Part shown: positions 10,661 through 20,515 of the stretch, one piece after another
Position numbering within the stretch: position 1 is the stretch's first letter
How the letters are laid out: each line of letters starts with the position of its first letter
Translations under genes and position numbers: made by a program
Assembly: GCA_011037195.1 (NCBI GenBank)
Contig: JAAEAF010006799.1
Location: 248,001-312,000 of the forward strand
DNA length: 64,000 bases
Direction: 5' to 3'
Origin: Triatoma infestans
Lineage: Eukaryota; Arthropoda; Insecta; Hemiptera; Reduviidae
Notes under the pieces: model-generated
Database searches by the model: none
What the model saw: the letters and a program-made list of their open reading frames with translations, nothing else
Told to the model about the DNA's origin: nothing

Positions 10661-13600
10661 CTGGAATAATTGTATTTTCATATATTGCTAATGTAAACGT
10701 ATTGAAAGTATCATTAAGCTCCTGAAACCAAGCACTACTGGAGCGAAATATTTTTATTGTGGGCATTGAGCTGTGTCTCTCAATTAGAAACTATACTTAA
10801 AACTAGCTGGTTTATTCTAGTGATTTGAGTTGCTCCGAGCAATGAGGACACGAAGGCAGACCAAAACGTATTATTGCAGTATAGAAAATCATATTTCCCC
10901 AGGAATCTTAATTTTCTAGGTAACTACTGACTTTATCTTCAATTTCATTTGATTTTTTTTTTTATGGGGTATATCTTACAAATTTTTCAAATGTTTCACG
11001 CACGAGCGCGCATATGAAACAATATTTTCCGACTCTGATTTCTCCAATAGATTAACTGTACCGTGATTTTCCCGAGTTCTAGAAGGCAAACAGCATAAAC
11101 ATCTCGGTTTTTATCAAAGTTTCTGAATAATTTTTCCTCTCCTGTATCGCAAGTAAAATCGCATTTATTATTATTATTATTATTATTATTAATTCATCAT
11201 CATGTATCGAAACCCCAACGCATTCAATATCTAATAAGCAAATACAATTTGTTGGACGTGATCAGACTGGCAAGAGCCAAGCCAAACTAGAACCTAGGCT
11301 TACAAGTCCCGCGAACTGACCACAACCAGTCTGGACACAGTTTTTCACAGAAATCTTGATACTTATTGATCAATAATATTCCTGATAATAATATAAATAA
11401 ATAACAATTAAAGAATTTTACCTTTTATCAGTTAACAATTTATTTAGTGAATTTCTGAGTATATTAACAGTCAGTTCAGCATATGTTAATCGAATGGCTA
11501 ATCCATATTTTTCTAAAATTTGAGCGTTGAAATGTTGATCAACTATGAATGGCATAACTAATATTGGTACCGCATGGTAGATAGCTTCTTGGGTGCCCAG
11601 TAAACCTCCCTGAGATATAAAAATTTTCACGTTTGGATGCGCTTGAAATAAATATTTTAGTGATAATGTTACAGTTGTTGGTAGAGTTTTTCAAAAAGAA
11701 AATATCCTCTAAAGTTACCTAAAATATCACTCTGATTAAACCATTTCCCAAAGCGAACATTTGTTGGTAAATCTGTAACTTGTTTTTCACATTTCCAAAT
11801 TACGTTCATTTTGATTTCTTTAAATACTCGTAGAAAAATATTAAATTTCTCATCTGAGATAGATTCACATTTTAAATTCGATCCAAAACTGAAATAAATT
11901 GCTCCATTTTTGGCATTGTCCAGAAATGTTTGCAGTTCCTAAAACAGAGGAAATAGAAATGAATAAATAGTTATTCTACCTCAAAGTGCTCAATGCTTCT
12001 AAACAAAGATATAATATAATGTAAGAGAATGAATCCGAGACTAACATGCTGTGAAACCGAAAACCTTATTAAGAAAAAGTTGTTTAGATACTTAGGTACT
12101 TAAGTTGAAAAAGCGATTAAAAAGCACATAAAACAAAGATTACATATGTATACTGACCTTTTCAAGGGGTTTTGGCTGATCGATATGAAATCCCCCGATA
12201 GCTATTGTGCTTGGTAAAAATGGTTTTACACCATCAATTGCTGGATGATAATTTAGCAATGTAATCACCGCTTTTCTAGCAATATCTCTTACATTTTGAA
12301 TATTGCTTGCGAAAAATTGTCTGGCCATTTCATTTTGACCATTTATCTGCCTGAAATAAGTTTATAATTATAGTAATGTACTCCTTCTCACTGCCCCAAC
12401 TAGATCATTGTTCGATCTTCGCAGTGTAGGATCATAGTTCAATTTTTGGCAATACCGACGTTCCGTTGACATTGCAAGAACCAGTTCAGGATTATTATGT
12501 TCATCATATATAAGTTTAGCTTGTGAATTTTCTACAACTTTCGCGAAAATCTGATATTTATCCTATCCGTACCGCCAGCTGAGGAAATGTCTTCAATTTT
12601 TACTTGGAGAAGTTCTTTGTCTATCATTTCTCTAAAGCTATGTGGTTATAACTAATTGAGAGGCGTTAATGAAAAGTCCGGAGGATAATTTCTGAGATTT
12701 TCTCTGACTTTACGTGTATTTTTCTATCGACAGACCGGGTCTTTCGCACATCTTGTGTCTGAAAGCAAGAACTACTGGAGCGAAATATTTATATTGTGGG
12801 CGTTGAGCTGTGTCTCTCAATTAGAAACTATACTTAAAACTAACTGGTTTATTCTAGTAATTTGTGTAATTTGGTTTGTAATTTATGTTCTAATTGTGAT
12901 ATTAGCTCTTTAAAGAATACTTTAACACACATACATAAAGATCGAGTATGTGGGTCATTATTTCTAAAATGTCATTCTTCTGGGAAGCCTGTCATAGAAT
13001 GAAATAGTGTATCAAAATAGTGATAATTTTATCTAATTTGTGTTGATTGTAGTATAGCAAATTAAAAAGAAAATAAATGTATCTGATATTGAGATTGCTT
13101 TTCTAGAACTGAAAAATCACACAGCAAAAATGATAACTTCGAATAACTAATTTTAATTGAAACAATAGTATGAAATTCTTTGTGAATGTGCAGTTTGAAT
13201 ATCTAGTTTATTTCGTTTGTCAGTTTTGCTTGAGATGTTCTTTGACCAGAATAATAAAATATCTAGTTTCAAAACTCTTAGACTTTTAAACTAATTAGCA
13301 ATTCACAAAATTGTTGTAAAATTTCAAAGATGGAGTTTTTATTAATTAATTAATTTATTTTAATATTATTTAACAACTTGTGGAACTGAACCAATAATAA
13401 TATATGGACAAAAATTATACTTTTTTTGAAGCATAAAACTATACCCTCAAAAATCAATTTTTTTGGAAAATATTTCAAATAATATGTTGCGAATGTTAAA
13501 GAAATCATTGGTGCCATTTTGAGATAATTGATGAACCATTTTTTTAAAGTCACTGTTCTGGATAGCAGATTTTGTCCGAATATTGTTAGGGCCTGATTTA

Positions 13601-16600
13601 TTGTTTACCGTGTTTTATACACGCACACACACACACACTCATGAATATATAAATACATAAATATAAATGCACAAACTTGCATAACATAATATAACCTAGT
13701 GGGAGTGAGTGAGCGTGAGTAGGAGGGAGCCTAAAACATTTATACTTTTTCTTCCTCCTCCAAGTATTGAACGTGGAGGAATTTATTTCGAAATTTATTT
13801 TTAACCGGAAACGCATGTTTCGAGGTCCCTCGCATTCGAAAAAATGTTTTTAATGAAAGGTGCAGTTGTGTGTACGAAGTAATCTAAAAAACGAAAACTC
13901 GCAGGAACTTCAAACTTGACATTCCGCATCTGATATGAATCTTCCGGTCAAAATCCATCAACGGAAGTGTAACTTTATAGAATGGTTTCTTTCAGTTTGT
14001 AACGGCAAGAGAGAGAGAGAGCCAAGCCCGACCGAGAGAAAACAGACTCTCTCTCGTACTTTCTGACTTAAGCAGGCTATAGTGGGGAGAACCTGTATAT
14101 AAGTCAGTGAGAGATCTAGACATGGATCAATCAATCTATCAGTTTCAACATACATCGCAAATATTGAATCTTGAACCTTGCTGACAAAAGACAGCCGATG
14201 AGGCGATCGCGTACCTCTTAAATAAGTGCAATACGGCAAACCCTGTAAATATCAGGAATCTCCAGATGATAAATAATCTATCTATATTCGACAGTTCGCA
14301 CAATAGCGATATTTCCAGCTTCATCGACCGACTCAATAATTATAATGTCCTGTCGGGTTGGTCTGATGCGGACAAATTAGAAATTTTGATTTTAAAATTG
14401 ACTGGTCCTGCAAAAATTTACTTTGATACCTTTGAGAATCAATGCGCTAATAATAATGTCTCTCTCACCTATCAGACGGCAATAGAAAATCTAAGTAACA
14501 GATTTAAAAAAGAAAAAACACCCATTGTTCTTTTGCAACAAATAACCAGCCTGCATCAGAATCCAAATAAATCTCTTGAAGCGTTCTCTGATCGCATTAA
14601 ACATATTTCTACCTCGTTGCTTTTCAGAGCACAAGAGAATCCACTTCTCACTTTACAAAACCTTGTAGATAAATTTACTACAGACGCCGTCATCAAATCT
14701 TTACCTAGTTCAATTAAGGCTCAGGTACAGATAAAACTTCCGAAAACTCTGGATGAGGTTATGCCACAGCTCTTAGAGATATTCAAAATGTAGAACCGCA
14801 AGGTTCAATATTTGCGATGTATGTTGAAACTGATAGATTGATTGCTATGTCTAGATCTCTCACTGACTTATATACAGGTTCTCTCCACTCTAGCATGCTT
14901 AAGTGAGAGAGTACGAGAGAAAGTCTGTTTTCTCTCGGTCGGGCTTAGGTCTCTCTCTTGCCGTTACAAGTTTTTCCAGATTTTTTTCGAAAACGGCTGC
15001 AACGATTTCCTTTAATCTTTGTACACTAGGAAAATTGATTTTTTAGGAGTTCTGGAGGTTACAGCTACGTTAAACATTCCTCTTAAGTACCGCTACAATG
15101 TATGGTTCTAGCATCTTTACAATATTAATGTACCATGTAGGGCGTTCTTAATCCCTCTCCCAAGTGAAAAGACTACTATTAGTCACCAAAATTTCTAATT
15201 AATTTATGTATGCGTACAAAACGTGTATTTATGATTACGTTAGGGCAAATAAGTAAACATTTCTTCCACGTTGTAAGTAAATTTCTTAATTTATAAAGTT
15301 AATATCTCTAAATACTATTGCTTTTTATACATTCTATTTTTTGTTTAGATTCTTTTATATCTGATATCTGTATTATATCTGTTTGTCTGTCTGTCTGTAG
15401 TTTGTTTAAATTTTGTATAGTGTTTCTTGTTGTTTGTCGTGTTTGATCACGAGATAATTAACTATAAATGGGATAGAACAACGTAGGTATGTATAAATAA
15501 ATAAATGATATTAACTGTATTGGAATGCGTATTTATTGGAATGTTTCACGACAGATTTTTTGTTTTCATTCTCATTGGACCCACAGGACAAGTATTTCCG
15601 GTGAAAATTCAAATTAAAATAATTGACTGGATGTCAACACTTCTTACAGCTGTTATAGAAAATGAAATAGCTAGAATATATTGGACAATATTAAAGGATG
15701 TTCTTGGCAAGCTAGTTAAAGAATGTTAAGTAGTAGGTCTCGAGATTAATGAAGCTAAAACTAAGTATATGGTAACTTCAACCTCTGAAATAAGAAGAAG
15801 GCCGAGTAACTTGTCTCACGATAGTCACACCTATGAAGCTGTTGACCGTTTCATCTATCTGGGCATAGAAATAAATTGTGAAAATAAAATGAGCGACGAA
15901 GTCAGAAGAAGAATAATGTGTGGCAACAGAGCTTATTATGGAATTATGAGGATGATAAAGTAGACCCTATTGTCTAAGAGAACGAAATTCAAGCTGTACA
16001 AATCCCTTATCAGGCCCGTCGTGTGCTATGGCGCAGAGGCGTGGACGCTGAAAGTAGCCGACCAGCTAGCACTTAGAGTCTTCGAAAGACGTATTTTGAG
16101 GCGTATCTTTGGCCCGGTGTGTACACAAGGAACTTGGCGTATCAGGACTAATATACCTCATGCATATGCTTGATGACCTCATACAGCAAGAAGATATCGT
16201 TAGGTTTATTAGGTCTAGAAGGATCGGTTGGTTAGGTCAAAAGAGCTTTTCGGGAGAGCTTTCCAGGAAAAAGAAAAAGAGGGCGCCCTCGAAAAACTTG
16301 GATTGACGACCTGGAAGCTGGAAGGGGACCTGAATAAGATGGGAGTGATAAACTGGAGAAGAAGGGCTATGACTAGAGATTAATTGTTAGGGAGGCCAAA
16401 GTTCACCATGGACTGTAGAGCCGGATAAGTAAGTAAGTAGAATATATTGGAAATAGTTCGGGAGTGATTAGTAAGAAATAATTGTGTTGCCGAAATTACA
16501 TAGCCTAACCTGGAAATAAACAGTGTACTCGTACAATGAAGGAAGGGAATAAGCTAAGTGGTTAGCGTACTGGACTCCCACGCGAAGGATCCAGGTTCGT

Positions 16601-19600
16601 GTCCAGCTGTGTTGCCTTGCTCATAGATTTTTTTTTCTTCCTAGGAGCCTCTACAGCTCACTGTCCGGTGATAGACAGTATTGTCTGTAATTTGAGAACC
16701 CTGTTCGGAGATGGGCAGTGGATTTACAAGGCTACGGGCGCCAATAACCATAGATGTTGATACGCCTTAAATAAAAAATAAAAAAATTTACAATGCACTT
16801 CAGAATTTAAATATTTATTCTAATTACTTTGTATTTTTTTTTTTTAAGGCGTGACGACATCTGAGGTCACTGGCCCCGGAAGCCTTCGACGTACACCGTC
16901 GGCCATCGTGCAGTGTTTTCACACGTCAAGCAACCCAATCTCATCCGGGCACTTAGCTATACAGGCTCCTAGCGTCTGGACAGCATAATTGTACAGACCA
17001 CTAGTCCCGTCCCTATTCTTGTTATTATTGATAATGTGTTTACTTTAATTTTGTTTTCAAATAATCAAGTAACAATTACTTACTTACCTTAGATTTACAT
17101 AGTTATGGTAAAGATATATCAAAGTATTTTGCACTCTTTCCATAAAATCCATATTCGAGATGAATGGAGATCCAGCGTATGGAACATATGCTGGATTATC
17201 ATAATTCCCAGCGAATTCCATAAATGTTTTTGATTTCCCATAAGCTGAGGCTAGAATTATTGGCGGTGAACCAAATATCTCTACAAATCCTAGAAAACTT
17301 TCACAACATACTATATCTAATATGATCAAATCAAATGGTTTCGCTTTATTTTGATATTGTTCTAGAAATAATTTAGTTTTTGGCAAATCCAATAGATCTT
17401 TACATGATTTATGCATCCATTGATACATAGTATCAATTGTTTTAATTGGTGATCTCTGTTGGGAATAGTAATTTAGGTCTAATTCTTGAAATTCAAGGGG
17501 AACTTTCATTTCTATGTGGGTAATATTCTTGTGATCATTTCGCGAACTACCAACATCCAACACTGTCACCTGCAACAAATTAAAAAAAAAAATTTGATTT
17601 GAAATACACATTATTTCCTGTTTTTGGAATTTTAATAGTTATAATTGAGAAATTGTCTTTAAATTTGGAAGGTTTATTAAAATGTTCAGTTGGTTGCGGT
17701 ATTATATTGGACGGAGGACCTGAACAACAATAAAAATGATTTTTTGAGGAAATTTGACGGCCACTCCCCCAGAACCTACTCAAATCTGTTTTCTTGGAAA
17801 AGGTTTCAGACAAATCAATAGGTTTATCACTTTGTGTTGTTAGAAATTAAAAAAAAAAAAACCGTTGGTGTCTTTATCGTGAAGATCGCCAAATACTGAA
17901 AAATCGTTCAGTAAAATCGCTCTTCCTTCCTTCTGAATTCTTTGGTAGCAATTAAAGCAAATATCAAGTATGTGTTTACTGCAATTTTCCGTTCTTTAAT
18001 TATGTTGATCACATAAACACAAAGACACACACACGCACACAGACTACACTCACTAATAAGTTTCTTTTTTTATTCAAGGGAAATCAACACATGTATTTCC
18101 GGTTAAAATTCTATTGCAAAAATTTGACATGATCGCAATAAAAAAGAAAAATCTGGTGTGAAACACTCACACAACTTTCTCTTACTCCAGTTCCCAAAAT
18201 TATAATTGACAAATTTTATAGTTTGTATACCAAATTTAATAAAATTCGTCAAAAACTGAAAAAACTGTCTAGTAAAAGCGCACTTCCGGTTTACTAATTT
18301 TCCTGAAACTCGGAATTTTAGCCATCTATTTATTTCTAAGTAATTTTGTTTGGGTGATTGAATTGTATAATCAACTATGATACCACTTTAGAAGAAGCTG
18401 TAACCCCACCGCTCCTCAAAATATGCACTTAAATGAATTTTCCCAGAGAAATGTTTTAAATAAAAGTTGTAGCTCTTTGTATGTGTAGTTTATATAGGTA
18501 GTTCCAAGAAAATCGTCGGAGCCATTTTTGAGAAAATAGCAAAAAAGTGAAAAAAATCATTTAGTAAAGTGTTAATACAAACGCACTTCCGGTTACCCGT
18601 TTTTTTCAAACCCGGAATTTCAACAACATATTCAATTCTAATTAACATTATTTAGATGATAGAATTGTTTAATAAACTGAAATAGCAGTTAAGATGAAAA
18701 CCTAACCCGTCCTCTCTCCCAGAAGTGTCCTTAAATGAATTTTCCCAGAGAAATGTTTCAAATAAAAGTTGTAGCTCTTTGTATGTGTAGATGATTTACC
18801 ACGTTTGAAGAAAATCGTCGGAGCTATTTTTGAGAAAAATGCAAAAAAGTAAAAAAAACAACTAGTAAAGTGGTACTTCCGGTTGAGAAATTTTGACAGA
18901 TGACCCACTCTGATGCTATGGTGAAAGCTAAACGGGATATCGAGTTTGAACTGAGAACTACGATTTTTCGTTTTTGAGCTATGCTGTTCACATACATACA
19001 ACACCACACACACCACACACAACACACACACACACACACACACAGACCATTTGCTAAAAACCACTTTTTTTGACTCAAGGGATCTCAAAACGGATATTTC
19101 TGGTGAAAACTCGATATCTAAAATTTGGTACGATTACAATACTTCCTGTTACTGGGAGTAAGAGAAAGTAAAAATAATAAAAGTAAAGAATAATATTGTA
19201 AACACTACATAAATAAGTACTCCACGACCATTGGTTACTTTGCAAGAACAAGTTTAATTTCTCTTTTCTCTTTCATTATTGCGTCACCCTTGATATTCTT
19301 ATTCAACATCAGTATGTGGAAACGATTGAAAAAGTTCAGGGGACATTCATCAAGAAGTTATTTAGACTCCCAAAAAATACTCCTAGTTACATGATCTACC
19401 TAGAGACCAAATGTACGCCTATCTATGTCTTTACTTTCACTCCTCATTTTAGCTACGAGTTGAAGACCTTATATTTTGAAGATTTCTGACTTACCAAATT
19501 GATAGCTCAGGAAATATTCCAAAAGAACATTTTGTGGTTTAATGATTGGATCAATTGGTCTACATAAATGAATTGAATTCGGGCAATTTTTCGGGTCTAT

Positions 19601-20484
19601 AGAACAATGGAGGAAGGAGCTGAATACCCTGAAAAGTAGTCTAACCGTCGGTTATATGTCGGATTACCGAGATAAAGCTTTGAAAGGGGTATTGCATAAC
19701 ATTTACAAACAGCTTTCCCTGCATATAGATTATATAAATTTGGGTATGCGTGTTTCCAATATCAGCAGTATATTTAAAATAAGAGGATAACTTATTAATT
19801 TAAATTATAAACCTTTCATCCAGGGAAAAGACTACTCCTGCTCTTTGTGTAACCTTCGTGAGGACGAGGGTGTGTACCATTTCTTAGGTCGCTATAGGGT
19901 TCTTGCGGGAATAAGGAAAAGGCGTTTGGGTGGCCTCATGTTAATGAGGGACGAAATGATAGCATAGTTGAATGGTGCAAATTGGGCAGCTCTGACCAGA
20001 TATCTAAACGAAGCTACACTCTTCTGGTCGATCATAACAAGTTGAAAATTTGAATTTATAATTATAAAATCTAAAACAAAATTGTAAAATGTAAAATAAA
20101 AATAAAAAAAGGTATTTGTTAATTTTTACTTTCTCTTATGCAATTTTTCTTATACAATACAGTTTTATTTCTTTTTGTTATTTCTTTCTTTTTGATGTAA
20201 ATTTGTATTTGGCAAACTTTTATTTTTCTTTTCTTATTTTAATTTGTTGTATTAATCAGCACTCCTGACAGACACAGCCTGCGTACTATGGCAGTATAAA
20301 ATACTTTTATTTAGAGTTTTTTTTTTATTTATATTTTGTATAAAAATATTTTCAATAAATAAATAAAAAAATATATAAATATATTGATTCTCAGTATATA
20401 GAAAAGCTGGTGCTTTCCCAATAACGCTTGAACTCTTAACAAGTTTTCTCAGAAACTTCCGAAAATAATTGTTTCAAATGAAAC

Positions 20485-20515
<31 letters not shown>

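Larger units (their letters stand above)
13998..14968. mobile_element. Gag-coding element with inverted LTR-like termini
   Basis: A 971-bp insertion with near-identical inverted arms (13998-14167 and 14804-14968) that begin TGTAACGGCAAG and end CTTGCCGTTACA. It is flanked by the direct repeat AGTT (13994-13997 and 14969-14972). The arms carry a TATATAAG box, so they look like short LTRs of which one is flipped. A Gag-like frame fills the middle. UGT-B intron 2 has the same backbone without it (about 29960-30010). Confidence 0.8.

Noticed and set aside
11164..11192. CRISPR-like repeat array
   Set aside because: Simple trinucleotide repeats with no spacers. Nothing in the window resembles a CRISPR array.
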